Origin: Zygnema cylindricum
Taxonomy: Eukaryota > Streptophyta > Zygnematophyceae > Zygnematales > Zygnemataceae
NCBI GenBank assembly: GCA_037447655.1
Contig: JBBHKE010001710.1
Coordinates: 118,758-182,757 of the forward strand
Direction of reading: 5' to 3'
DNA length: 64,000 bases
Positions within the stretch are counted from its first letter, which is position 1. Every line of letters begins with the position of its first letter. Below, in pieces: positions 1 to 10,200 of the stretch. The notes beneath the pieces are model-generated. The model searched no databases and was not told the DNA's origin. It saw nothing but the letters and a program-made list of their open reading frames with translations. The translations under genes and the position numbers were made by a program.

Positions 1-1
1 G

Positions 2-934
2 TCACGTTCTCTTCCTCCCCATTCCCTTGTGGATGTGCCGATTTTCTCGACCCTTGTTACAAAATCTGTTGAGCGTGTCCAGGAATCGATTTCCGATCGG
101 GTTGTCGCCACCATTAAATCCGAGCTTCTCACGGCGCTTCCCTCCGATTCTTCTCGTGCCCGTCTTCTCTCTTGTGGTGGACCCGGTTCTGGGTCTTGGC
201 TTTTTGCCACACCTATTTTGTCCACTCTCCGATTCTCACCAGCTCAGTTCACCACTGCCCTTCGGTTTCGCCTCGGCCTCCCCCATCCTCCTTTACTTGG
301 CTCTCTTGTTTGTGCATGTGGTCGTGTCTTGGGGCCCGATGGTGTCCATTTGCTTCGTTGCTCCCATGGGGGAGATTTGATCCAGGCGCACGACACTATT
401 CGAGACACCGTTGCCACTATTGCTTCAGAAGGGGGCTTTTCTGTGCGTCGTGAGGTTTCTCATATTATTCCCTCGCGTCGGATCGATGTTGTTTTGCTTG
501 ATGGTGCCCGTCGCATTTTCGGTGATATTGTTCTGGCGAACCCTACTTCAGCTACAGTTGTTGGTCAGGCGGCTCGACATCTGGGGGTGGCGGCTCGTGA
601 TGCTGCTAAGGCGAAGGAGCGTGATTATGCCCACCGGGACCCTATGGATGACTTTATCCCGATGGCGGTCGAGATCTTTGGTTGTTTGGGTGTTGCACTG
701 GACGAGTTTCTCCGTACTTGTGCTCGACGTGCTTTCGAGCGTCGAGGACCTGGGAGCCCTCCTCCTTCGGTCCTTACTTCTTTTTACCGTCAACGCTTAT
801 CTGTGGCTCTACAACGAGTGCAGGCTTCTATTCTCCTCCGATCGACTGTTGCGGTTATGGATCGTCGCCGTGCTCCGGAACTCCCTCAACGTGCTCCTCC
901 GGGCTGGGGGGACTTACGGGGTTGTTTTTCGTAG
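2..934 (+). CDS. C-terminal part of a non-LTR-retrotransposon-like protein (zinc knuckle plus restriction-like endonuclease), 5' truncated
   Basis: The frame is open to the left window edge and ends with TAG at 932-934, so about 310 residues are seen and the true start lies outside. About one third of the way in there is a C-x-C-x9-H-x3-C cluster (CACG...HLLRC). It is followed by R-R-I-D-V-V-L and, a few residues on, F-G-D-I-V-L-A-N-P. This order, a CCHC-like cluster and then a PD-(D/E)XK-type core, is that of the C-terminal restriction-like endonuclease of R2-type LINE elements. No reverse transcriptase is visible because the upstream part is missing. A G-rich tail with repeats of TTGGGG (about 948-965) follows the stop. 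The frame is long, GC-rich and free of stops, unlike the surrounding AT-rich DNA. It could instead be a domesticated host gene. The family assignment is by motif only. Confidence 0.55.
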   Translation, partial: SRSLPPHSLVDVPIFSTLVTKSVERVQESISDRVVATIKSELLTALPSDSSRARLLSCGGPGSGSWLFATPILSTLRFSPAQFTTALRFRLGLPHPPLLGSLVCACGRVLGPDGVHLLRCSHGGDLIQAHDTIRDTVATIASEGGFSVRREVSHIIPSRRIDVVLLDGARRIFGDIVLANPTSATVVGQAARHLGVAARDAAKAKERDYAHRDPMDDFIPMAVEIFGCLGVALDEFLRTCARRAFERRGPGSPPPSVLTSFYRQRLSVALQRVQASILLRSTVAVMDRRRAPELPQRAPPGWGDLRGCFS

Positions 935-1753
935 ATATTTAATTGAGTTAGGGTTGGGGTTGGGGTTTGTATTTTTGTTTTTGTGAGTTGCCGTGCTTTT
1001 CATTTTGAGTTAGGGTGTTTTTATTTTCCTTGTTGTTGCTTCCTTTTTTTAGGGTGTGTTCTTGTCGCTCTTTTTGTTTTTTATTATTGTTGTTTTTCAG
1101 TGTTGGTCATGCCACCCCTTTTGTACCCCCAGACTCAGATGGTTTACCATCGTGCTTTTTAATTTATCCTGCAAGTTATCTTCTTTGTTCTAATAACTGA
1201 TGTTACTTTTTAATAGGTTGCTTTCCACTTGAGTTAACATTCTCGTCATTTTCTCATATCTTCTAAGTCTTCGACATCGAAAGTTGAAACGTTTTTTCCA
1301 CTACCTTAATTAGTTCATTCTATACTCCGTTAATATTAATGGATAGCAATATTCTGATAATAATACTAGGAATTCGGTGACAGTTTCTTTTGCCCTCTAA
1401 CCACAAAATAGCTAGAACAATACTAATTCTTTCTTTCTTTTTTTTAACATATAGTCCTTTGAGCTCTTCAACGACACTCCCGTCATTCTAAACTGAACTA
1501 GAAGTAATAGAAACCCCACACGAAACCCTAAAAAAACCCTAAAAACTCAAAAAACTAATAGTTTCTCCTTACTCCAACAACGATTCACACTATACTGTTC
1601 AGACAGGACAAATCCAACATTATTTAATATAATAACTATATTTAAAGTGGTTTGTCACTAATTTTAGGGTGATCAAAATTCGAAAATTTCTCACCTTCTG
1701 TGAGGAGAATGTGAAAATCCAGTGACTGAAAACCGTACGGTTGAAAAACTAAC
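935..1753. other. AT-rich intergenic DNA, no gene seen
   Basis: T-rich sequence follows the endonuclease frame and may hold its 3' UTR. No further motif-bearing frame is seen. Two telomere-like AAACCCTAAAAAA blocks occur near 1520-1545. The segment 1666-1694 pairs with 2021-2052 as an imperfect inverted repeat around the small TIR element at 1756. Confidence 0.5.
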
Positions 1754-1755
1754 TA

Positions 1756-1970
1756 CACCGTGTATCGCTATTAGTGTTTTTCTGTCTCTCTTTATCTCTC
1801 TCTTTCTCTCTACTGTCCTCTCTCTTTTTTTTTTCTTCCTTTCATCTCACCCTCTCTCCTTTTTTTATTTTTTCTTGTCTACTGTCCTCTCTCTTTTTTT
1901 CCTTCTTTATCCTCTCTCCTTATGTTTCTTCCTTTCTATTAGTTGCTTAGCACTAATAGCGATACCAGTG
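1756..1970. mobile_element. MITE of the CACCG-TIR family, TA target duplication
   Basis: The left end reads TA|CACCGTGTATCGCTATTAGTG and the right end is its inverse, CACTAATAGCGATACCAGTG|TA. Size is 215 bp and the interior is pyrimidine-rich (CTCT and TTTT blocks) with no coding capacity. The same terminal sequence recurs at 37751, 38129, 40583 and 50920. The TA duplication is that of Tc1/mariner-type elements; no transposase is visible. Confidence 0.75.
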
Positions 1971-1972
1971 TA

Positions 1973-2838
1973 TCTTTCCTTACAGATCCTCACAAAACTG
2001 TACGATAACCTAAGAAATGTGAGTAAAATTTTCTGTAGTTTCATTACCCTTGTTAAATTTTGGAATCCTCACGCTTTATGGAACTTGGTTTGCAAATTTA
2101 AACGAAATGTTGTAAAAAATAATAAAATTCCATATTCCAAATCTAATGAAAAAATCAGCCTCCCATCCTTCCAGCTTAATCAACTTATCAATTAATCAAT
2201 CAATTGGTTAATCGGTTAATCAATTAATCCATTAATTAATTGATCAATTGTAACAAGCTATAAGCTTTATTAAAAAGTACGATTGTGAACCATCCAAGTC
2301 CATGGAAGGCAAAAAAGGAAATAAGGAAAAATGACATTGCGAAACTGAGAAATTGCCACACAAGATAAAAAAAAACAAAAAGAAATGCAACGAGTTCTTA
2401 GCAGTGAAAAACAAAGGCAGCAAAATGACAAGTTTGGAAAAATCAATCATAAAATAAAAAAGGATTTTTTTTTTTGGGCATTGGAAAAGGAAAAGTAACA
2501 GCTTTTCACAAATTACAAACAAACAAAATTAGTGCACTTACAAGAATCTAAAAACAAGTAAAGCTTTAGCTAACTCTTACAGCTTTCTACATCCATAATG
2601 CACAATAAAGCTTTAGACAAATAAACAGAAGACACCATCGCCGAGAAATCGGCAACTGATGCTTTTAAACTAAACCAGGTTTACTTTCATAAGCTACTTC
2701 GCTATGGGAACTTCGCTCCCAAAATCACTTACTATCTCTCCCTCTCTCTTCCTCTCTCTCCTTCATCTCCCTCCCTCTCTCCTCCTCTCTGCCTCGCTAA
2801 CTCTCTCGCTCTCTTTCTCTCTCACTCTTTCTCTTCCT
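1973..2838. other. Intergenic DNA with an AATCAATT-type tandem tract
   Basis: At about 2178-2250 short units of AATCAATT and TTAATTAATC repeat in a partly palindromic array. The rest is A-rich, and CT-rich from 2730. No gene is seen. The segment after 2600 may be distal 3' sequence of the minus-strand gene at 3244-3648. Confidence 0.5.
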
Positions 2839-3169
2839 TCAAGAGCTGTCGATCCAGTTAAACTCCCCCAAAAAGCAATACAATATGTTGCAAGATTTTT
2901 TCTCTCTCCCTCGCTCTCCCTGTCTCTCTCCCTCTCTCCTCTCTCGCCCCCTCGCTCACTCCATTCAAGCCTTGCCAATCTGGTTAAGCTTCGCTAAACC
3001 ATTACATCTCTTACACACAATATGCTGTAAATCCTTCCTTGCCGCACCTCTCCCTCCCTCTCTCCACCTCCTCTCCCTCTCCCTCTCCCTCTCTCCCTTA
3101 AGCCTTGTCGATCTGATCAAGCTTCTCTAAACCATTACATCTCCTACACACAATCTGCTGTAATTGCTG
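2839..3169 (-). repeat. Three decaying tandem copies of the 3' end of the FIP-like gene
   Basis: Downstream of the FIP-like stop codon, three blocks repeat the last 60-85 bp of its coding region, each separated by a CT-rich spacer: 3098-3169, 2965-3047 and 2839-2902. The first two still read in frame on the minus strand up to a stop. The nearest gives IVCRRCNGLEKLDQIDKA and the next IVCKRCNGLAKLNQIGKA, against IVCKRCNGLGKLDQIDKA in the gene. The third is degenerate and carries a deletion. Divergence grows with distance from the gene, as expected for stepwise tandem duplication. The CT tracts may have promoted the slippage. Confidence 0.8.
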
Positions 3170-3243
3170 CACCTCTCCCTCTCTCTCTCCCCCTCCCTCC
3201 CTCTCCCTCTCCCTATCCCTCCCTCTCCTCTCCCTCTCTCCCT

Positions 3244-3648
3244 TTAAGCCTTGTCGATCTGGTCCAGCTTCCCTAAACCATTGCATCTCTTACACACAAT
3301 CTGCTGCGAGTCCTTCCTTGCCGCATTCGCCCTCAAAGCTCCTCCCCCAGCCCTCACAAAACCGGCTCCGTCGCACTCTGGACAAGTGTCCTTCCTCGAA
3401 AAGAACAACGGGAACGACGAGCCAATCAGAGCAATGGCAATAGCTCCACCAATGAGATAGTTTGTCCCTTCTGCCGAGACGTCACCGACCGCGCAACGGA
3501 CTCGGCTTCGGGAGACGGGGACGAGGGATTTGAGTTTTAGGGTTAAGTCGGTGTTTGCGCGGAGGGAGAGAGGGGACTTGGAGGGACCTCCGAGACTGGC
3601 GACAGGGGAGGGGTGGAGAGTGAGGGCGGATTGCATTGCAGTAGCCAT
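3244..3648 (-). CDS. FIP: Small plastid DnaJ-type zinc-finger membrane protein, FtsH5-interacting-protein (FIP)-like
   Basis: An intronless frame of 134 residues. The ATG at 3648 was chosen because the frame upstream is only low-complexity Ser/Leu from a CT-rich leader, while after it a typical plastid transit peptide begins (MATAMQSALT..., rich in Ser and Arg, to about residue 52). Residues 64-83 form one membrane segment (YLIGGAIAIALIGSSFPLFF). The C-terminus holds two zinc-binding pairs, CPEC (89-92) and CKRC (119-122), each followed by a G-x-G-like turn, as in the DnaJ cysteine-rich domain but with half the usual number of motifs. This layout matches Arabidopsis FIP, a thylakoid protein reported to bind the FtsH5 protease. 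The name rests on architecture and length; another plastid DnaJ-zinc-finger protein is possible. The 3' end is tandemly duplicated downstream. Confidence 0.75.
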   Translation of the reverse strand: MATAMQSALTLHPSPVASLGGPSKSPLSLRANTDLTLKLKSLVPVSRSRVRCAVGDVSAEGTNYLIGGAIAIALIGSSFPLFFSRKDTCPECDGAGFVRAGGGALRANAARKDSQQIVCKRCNGLGKLDQIDKA

Positions 3649-3654
3649 GATGGA

Positions 3655-3912
3655 AAGCTGCAAGGAGTGAGTGAGAGGGAGAGAAAAAAAAAAGAGGAAG
3701 TAGAGTGAGATGGAGAGGGAGAGAGAGAGAGCGAGAAGGAGATGTAGAGGGAGAGGCAGAAGGGGAGGGAGAGGCAGAAGGGGGAGGGAGAGGCAGAAGG
3801 GGGAGGGAGAGGCAGAAAGAGGGAGAGTGGGACAGAGAGAGAGAGAGAGGTAGAGAGAGAGAGGAATAGAGAGAGGAAGAGAGAGGGAGAGAGAAGAGGG
3901 AGAGAGAGTAAA
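3655..3912 (-). promoter_or_regulatory. Pyrimidine-rich leader/promoter of the FIP-like gene
   Basis: On the minus strand about 250 bp just upstream of the ATG is nearly pure CT (CTCT, CTCCCT units). Such CT microsatellites are common in plant core promoters and 5' leaders. The tract produces long spurious Ser/Leu frames that should not be read as protein. Confidence 0.5.
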
Positions 3913-3921
3913 CACACACAA

Positions 3922-5130
3922 AATGTCACAAATATACTCAGCAAAGTGTGAACTAAGACTGTTTAATGGAATTTAATGTGATTCGAAATTTCTTCTGCCC
4001 ATAATTTTCCTCCGAGCTCTCCAAATGTCCTATTACAGCAAAAGGGAAACAATGGACCTTCTAAGCTCAGTTACTAAGCTACAATATGTATCATTATTAG
4101 TGTTCATTTTTCTTCTTCGCAGTGAAATCAGCTTTTCTCTGTACATTACGTGTCCGATTTTATTTGGACACGTGTCTGCCACTTGAAAGGTAAGAGCATT
4201 AATGTACCTCTTACCTTTCTACCACAACCGTCGGATTAATGATTCGATAAGTGTGCAAAAAATAGGTAGAAAAAAAAAAGAGGTAGATAGAAAAATAGGT
4301 TTGAAGGCCAAAAAAAAAACAGAAGTAATAATAAACTAACAGAAATACACTGTGCAGTGAGTGGTAAATTTTAAGAAATGTAGTTTGAACTGAGGAGATA
4401 GAAGGAGAGAAAAAACAAACCAAAAGTGATATACAGTTGTACTGCAGAAAAACCAAAAGCGAAACAAAAATCAAATAAATGAACAAAAACCAAAACAAAA
4501 AGCAGAAACTAAAACAAAAACAAAAACAGATAATAAGAACAAAAACAGAAATACGCTTTACTGAACAGAATCACAGACAGAATCATACTAGGTCATCAGA
4601 AGGAGGAGGAGGAGGAGGAGGGAAGAGCAATAAAGAACTGACCTTGACTTCTAGTAAAAAAACCAACCTCCAGAAAAAAGAAGAAAGACAAAAAGGAAAA
4701 TTTCTCCTAAAATTTGAAAAATGAACGTTTTAATCTTGTAGATTGTGACAGCCTATTTGTAGCTTCAGATTTTCTGACCTTGGAAGTATGTTTTTAGGGT
4801 TTGCTTTTGTCCGTTCGATTATCTTTTAGATCTTAACCCTACAGGATCACGTCAGCTAGACGAAATTGATACAGGGCAAATATGCTCCTAGTAGTAGAGA
4901 TTTGGGGAAAGAGGGGAAAGTACATAAACTTAACATAATGTACGGATTTGTACTGTAGAAAATCGGTCAGGGAGAAAAAAAAGGACCGATGAGAGTTTGG
5001 AAGAAGAAAAAAAAACAAACATGAGTTCAAAAAAGTACAGGATGATGATGTGAGCCTTGGAATGCGTGTACTGTTTCTATAAAAAGACAAAGAAACAAAA
5101 TGCAAAAGTGACTACTGTACATAGCAAAAT
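3922..5130. other. Upstream region of the FIP-like gene, no other gene
   Basis: AT-rich DNA holding a perfect inverted repeat ACGTGTCC...GGACACGT at about 4148-4173, a sequence CACAACCGTCGGATTAA at about 4223 that recurs near 17084, and A-rich runs with AAAACAAAAA units at 4460-4560. No coding frame with recognisable features is seen. Confidence 0.5.
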
Positions 5131-5132
5131 GA

Positions 5133-5247
5133 TGACGTGGAGACCAGCTGTGATGCCACGTGATATTTATGTCACAAAGAGAGAGAACGTGGCTGACACG
5201 TAATCTTGAGCAAGTTCGGGACAAACAGCCCACGTGACGTGACGTGG
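5133..5247. promoter_or_regulatory. ACGT/G-box cluster
   Basis: Seven ACGT cores lie in 115 bp, including CCACGTGA at 5156-5163 and the run CCCACGTGACGTGACGTGG at 5229-5247. ACGT and G-box (CACGTG) cores bind bZIP and bHLH/PIF factors that control light and ABA responses. The nearest gene reading away from it is the FIP-like plastid gene, 1.5 kb away on the minus strand. That assignment is inferred. Confidence 0.45.
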
Positions 5248-5249
5248 AT

Positions 5250-6155
5250 GGATTTTCAGTTGCTCCGGCATTTAAAGATGGTCTTGAGAAGTTGAGCCGC
5301 GCGGGGAATAGTATATGATGTATATCTATTTGTGATTGGGCAAACATGCCTGGTACAAAAACAAGCCAATCACAGGTCCCATATTCTGCTATGGAACATG
5401 TGGCATTATACTAGTTGGTCGTACCAAATTTGACCCGTCAGATAGATTTTGCATAGGTTTTGGACTTTCTACCGTACTGTGTCACACTGTGAAACCGTAC
5501 AGGATATGGCGCCGTGATTCGCAGCAGCATTGCGAATAGCAACTAGGGTTGAGAAATAAGAACAGTCCTGTCGTTTGGTGTCGGTTTTTTGTCCTACAAG
5601 GTACGGTACTGTACCTTGGCTGCAATCGGTCACGTAACTACAGTACAGTACCTTACCTGTACTTAAATGGATGGGTATATGAAGACCAAAATGTCATTTA
5701 TCAAATACGGGTGGAAACTTGAGTCAGGTAATCCGTACACAAATTTTATGACAAGGATCAACCAGAAAAACCATCAAATAATCCTATTTAAGTATTTGTC
5801 CTTTTGTTAGTTGTTACGCTTTATTACATTACCGCTTGACCAAAGTTCATCGGTTGAGCGCCGATCCCCGAACTTCGTTGACTATGAAAAAAAAAAAAAA
5901 AAACGAAAGGTTTCAGTCTGCCCGCTATAACGACGCAACAATTTGACAAGTGTCGGCAAATTTGGATTCCCATACCAAACCCCAGCCTTCGGTTTGTTTA
6001 GCGCGGTAACCAGACCGTACCAAAGCGGGCCGGAGTTCTGAGGGTTGTACTTGAGCATCTAAACTTTGTACTTCGGTACGCTTTTGTACTTTCGTGTGTC
6101 ATGTCGCCGTAGCGTAACGTTATCTTGTATCTAGACAAGGCTACAAGCCTACAAC
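5250..6155. other. Intergenic DNA rich in GTAC palindromes
   Basis: No gene is seen. GTAC-containing palindromes are dense, for example CAAGGTACGGTACTGTACC at 5598-5616 and a run of CAGTACAGTACC at 5641-5652. A homopolymer A run lies near 5886. Confidence 0.5.
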
Positions 6156-6433
6156 GCATGGTTCAAAAGTAGGCGTTTTTATGGTTAGGCCTTTGGTCGG
6201 CGCCTTTATCGTAAGTTGTGTTATAGGCTTTTCATGTGATCTTCTTAGATCGCTACTTTGATTATCGACCGTCCGATCGTCCAAATCTGACGGTGTAAAT
6301 AAATTCTTTTGGTCCGAATGTTTTAATTGGTCCGAATAGGTCCGAATACAATATGGGTCTTAAGGTCATATTGTATGTTTTGGGTACAATAGGCATATTG
6401 TATGGGCCTACTTTCACCTACTTTTGAACTATG
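6156..6433. mobile_element. Non-autonomous TIR element, 7-bp target duplication CTACAAC
   Basis: Inverted termini of 20 bp (GCATGGTTCAAAAGTAGGCG on the left; the inverse of GCATAGTTCAAAAGTAGGTG on the right) flank a 278-bp element. The sequence CTACAAC stands directly on both sides (6149-6155 and 6434-6440); an eighth base differs (C/G). The size suits a hAT-like MITE, whose usual duplication is 8 bp. Confidence 0.7.
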
Positions 6434-6440
6434 CTACAAC

Positions 6441-7195
6441 CTGAACCGCTATTAGGGCTAAGGTATAAATAGTGTGAGGATTGCTAGAGGAGTTTATTGG
6501 TCTGGTTTTCGCAGCTGTCGAGTTTTGACGCATAGAACTGCATCTTTTGTCCGCCGCTACGCTCCAAAACGGTCGAAACCGACCGTCCTAACCGTCACCG
6601 CCGCGTTTTTTGTCATTTTACGAAATTTGGCGTACGGATCCCAAAATTTATGACATCGTTTTCCCATTTTTCCAAGTGTGAACCACGCAAGTGTCATTAT
6701 CTCTGATAGCGATACACGGTTCCCGTGCATCGATTAATATCGGAGTGGCTCGATACGATATGCATCTATAATTAAACGTGACGTTTTTATTTGTGCGAAC
6801 AACACCTTTTTTACGAGAAACGGAAACGTGATCTTTTCCGTTGGCGCCTTGGCGGTCCTGCCGCTGCCACGAGATGGGCGCCAGGCTGTCGTAATCCAAA
6901 CCTTGGATCGAACTTTAAAAAGGACGAAAACAATTAAAAAATACTGTATACATCCCAATACCGCGTACTACACGCGTATTATATGATTTTTCTTATTTCA
7001 AATTTTCAATTAAAAAAATAGAACGAATATAGTACGACTGAACAGCATATAGCGTTACCTTTAGTTTCCGTACATTTGAAATACCGTACAATACATACTC
7101 CGAATCTGGAGGCTGGTATGGTCTATCAGCTTTCCCTCATCTTCACTTTTTCTCTTTTCTTTTTGAACCTGAACCCTGCCATACGAACGTTTCGA
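6441..7195. other. Intergenic DNA upstream of the plastid uL18 gene
   Basis: No coding feature is seen. It should hold the promoter of the gene starting at 7242, but no clear TATA box is visible near the leader. Confidence 0.4.
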
Positions 7196-7202
7196 ACCCT
7201 AG

Positions 7203-7241
7203 AAACCCTAACTTTTCTTTCTCTCTCTCTCTTTGTCAGCC
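7203..7241 (+). promoter_or_regulatory. Telo-box and pyrimidine leader of the uL18c gene
   Basis: AAACCCTAA at 7203-7211 is the plant telo-box found in promoters and leaders of ribosomal-protein and other translation genes. It is followed by a TCTCTCT tract up to the ATG at 7242. Both features fit a housekeeping ribosomal-protein gene. Confidence 0.65.
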
Positions 7242-10200
7242 ATGGCGGCGGCTTACGCTGCCTCCACCGCCATAGCCAGTCTTTCTCTATGTCCGAGTGA
7301 CAGCATTTGTATTCCGTCGTCTTCTCGCTCCCTCTCCTCTTTCACAGGCCTTGCTTGCAATGCCTTGGTTGGAAGCAGAAGTGTTTTAAACAAAACTTGC
7401 CAAGGTAATCTTAAACATTTTGTTCATCATTTTCTTAAAATGTTTTGCTAAACACTTTCTTAAACTTTTTGTTAATCACTTTCTTAAAATGTTTTGCTAA
7501 TCAGTTTTTTAAACCATTTTCTTAAACAGTTCTTTAAGGATTATCTAATCTTAAGCATTTTTTTAAACTTATTCTTAAACATATGCTCAAGCATTTTCTT
7601 AAGCTTTATCTTAAACATGTTAAACATGTTCTTTATCTGACGCTGGAAAATGAAAGGAACTGGATAAGGTCTGTCTCGCTTCATATTCCATTGCATATTT
7701 GTGGCCGGTTTGTCGAAAACTGTGTAAGCAACACGTGTCGGTTATTTGGAAATCTTCTTGCATTGTTTTCCTTTCTCCCTCTCTCTCTCCCCTGTTCTCT
7801 CCTCTCCTCTTTCCCGCTCTCCCTCTCTCCCTCTGCCACTCTCCCTCTCCCTACTCTCCCTCTCTCCCTCTCTCCCTCTATCCCTCTCTCCCTCTCTCCC
7901 TCTCTTCCTCTCTCCCTCTCCCCTCCTTAACATATCTCCCCTTTACATACCTCCCCCTCCCCCTCTTCCTGTAATTTGCATTTGTAACCTTATTTTAGCT
8001 CTTAGCTGTTTCTTATGTTTTTTGTGCCGCTCTTCCCCTTATATTGAGACAATGTGTGTTTCTTTGTGCAGACGCCCCAGAAAAGGCCTCTTTCTTAGTT
8101 TTAGCCACGGAAGTTTCTAGGAAGGAGAAAACACAGGCTCGACATAGGCGTATGAGGAGGAAGGTGAGTTTTTTTCTTCGTTTTGCCCACTCTTTTCATT
8201 CAATGCTGTTTATGTGAGTGCTATATCTCCATTTTTACCTTATATTTTAAACTGTTTTTTTAGTAATTCAGACTGACATGTTCTTCTTCATGTTTTTTAG
8301 TACCACTTTCTTTACTCCTTGTTACCCTTTTACGCTTATCTGACTTGTCAACTTTGTACATTGTGCATGATGTTTATTTAACAAAGCTTATGCAATGTTG
8401 TTAGTCTGATAGGGTTATCGCACTGTCAAGGTTCTACTTGTGTTTTGACGGTATCTTGAATATTCGTACAATTTTATACAGTTTTTTAACTGTATTCACA
8501 ATTATTCATAAGACTTAACCATTTGCATACTATACATTGTGCGTGATGGGTATTTGACAACTCAATAGGTTGTGTTGTCGTGAAATGTACATGTAGAAAG
8601 TACAATTCATAATGATTGAAAACCGTGATAACTGTCTTGTCATTATATAATTATTTCATATGTATACAGAGATACATACAAGTGTATAATTAAACAAACA
8701 CTCACACACACACACATACACACACACACATTATATATGTATATGTGTGTGTGTGTGTGTAATATATATATATTGTCGGACAGTTTTTCGATCAGTAAAG
8801 GGCTCTAATGATTAAATGGACTCTTGACTAACCATGAGAGCATATAAGAAATTTGAACATGAAGAGCCCTTAACTGACTTGCTCAAGTATTGTCTGTCTT
8901 GAATGTGTTTGCATAAGTCGTGTGAAAGGTTAAGTTGCTCGTGAGCTATATTTGTGTATTTTCTAATTTTCAAGGGGGATAGAGAGAGAGAGAGAGCGAG
9001 AGAGAGAGAGAGGGGTGGGAAGATCTGTATTTAGACTGAGGCAGAGGGAGAGGGAGAGCTATGTATAAACTCGGATTTATACATAGCTCTCCCACTCCCT
9101 CTACTGAAATTTAAATCTCTCTCCTCCCCTCTTTCTCTCTCCCCCCCTCTCCCTCTCTCTCCTGTTTTTTGTTTATTTGGTCTGGTTATTGTCATCGCGG
9201 TTTCATTATTGGCGTTTTTTTTGGTTTATTTGGTTTGATTTAGCTGGGTGGCTGAACAAAATGATAATGATTGCTGTTTTTTTTTTTTTGCAGCTATCTG
9301 GTACTTCTGAAAGACCTCGTCTTGCTGTTTTCCGATCTAACAAACACATTTATGTCCAAGTCATCGATGACACAGCAAAACATACTCTAGCAGCTGCTTC
9401 CACCTTGCAACCTGCTTTGAGAGAGGAGTTGAAACTCACGTCTGGTCCAACAATTGTAAGTCCCTTCTAACAACTTCAAAAAAATCGTCTCGCGGTTCCA
9501 TGGTCGGTCGTTAAGTACTGCTGTAAATGCAAGAAAACTTTAAATTCATCACATACTTTGGTGGTTGAATAAGTGATGGTAAAAGTACAGGATTTTGTTT
9601 CACACGGGGTTCAGAATCAATATCGTGAATCAGTTTATTAATGATAAATGCTCTCTGGCTGTCACTCAGGGTTTGAGAAGAACTGTTTTTGTTTCATGCA
9701 TTGCTGTCCATTCCAAATTTGAACATGGGTTTTTTGTTTGCAAATGTTATATACTGTTTATAGAATGTTAAGAAGTTAGGTTGCCCCAACGTGAAGGATT
9801 TATGCACACTGTTGTGTTTAGCCTTCTGGACCTTATGCCATTTCTAGTTTTGATGGAACACAGTAAGGTTGTTCTCCTCGTCAGTCATGGAATTCTAGTA
9901 TATAATGGTGATATCTAGATGAATTTGGAAGTACATTGCCCATCGCAATCAGTGTTGATTGTAATATTTGACCAGAAAGCACAAAAATAGTGTTAATAAT
10001 AATAGTTAATAACATTATTGGAGGAAGTGGAAATCGCCTTGTCTCCTACATGCACTAACTTGTGAAATGGTTCATTGAATGTGGCTCCACGATGATCGCC
10101 ATTTTTTTGGGTTCTTTTTTTTTCCTCGTAATTCCATGTCATGAATACTGTCTCTTGTATTGCAACGTAAATCCTGGAGGGTCAGATATGACAAAGTAAC

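Noticed and set aside
3482-3944. Long Ser/Leu/Pro-rich minus-strand frames overlapping the FIP-like gene
   Set aside because: They come from the CT-rich leader and from shifted frames. Only the frame with the transit peptide, membrane segment and CxxC motifs has protein features.
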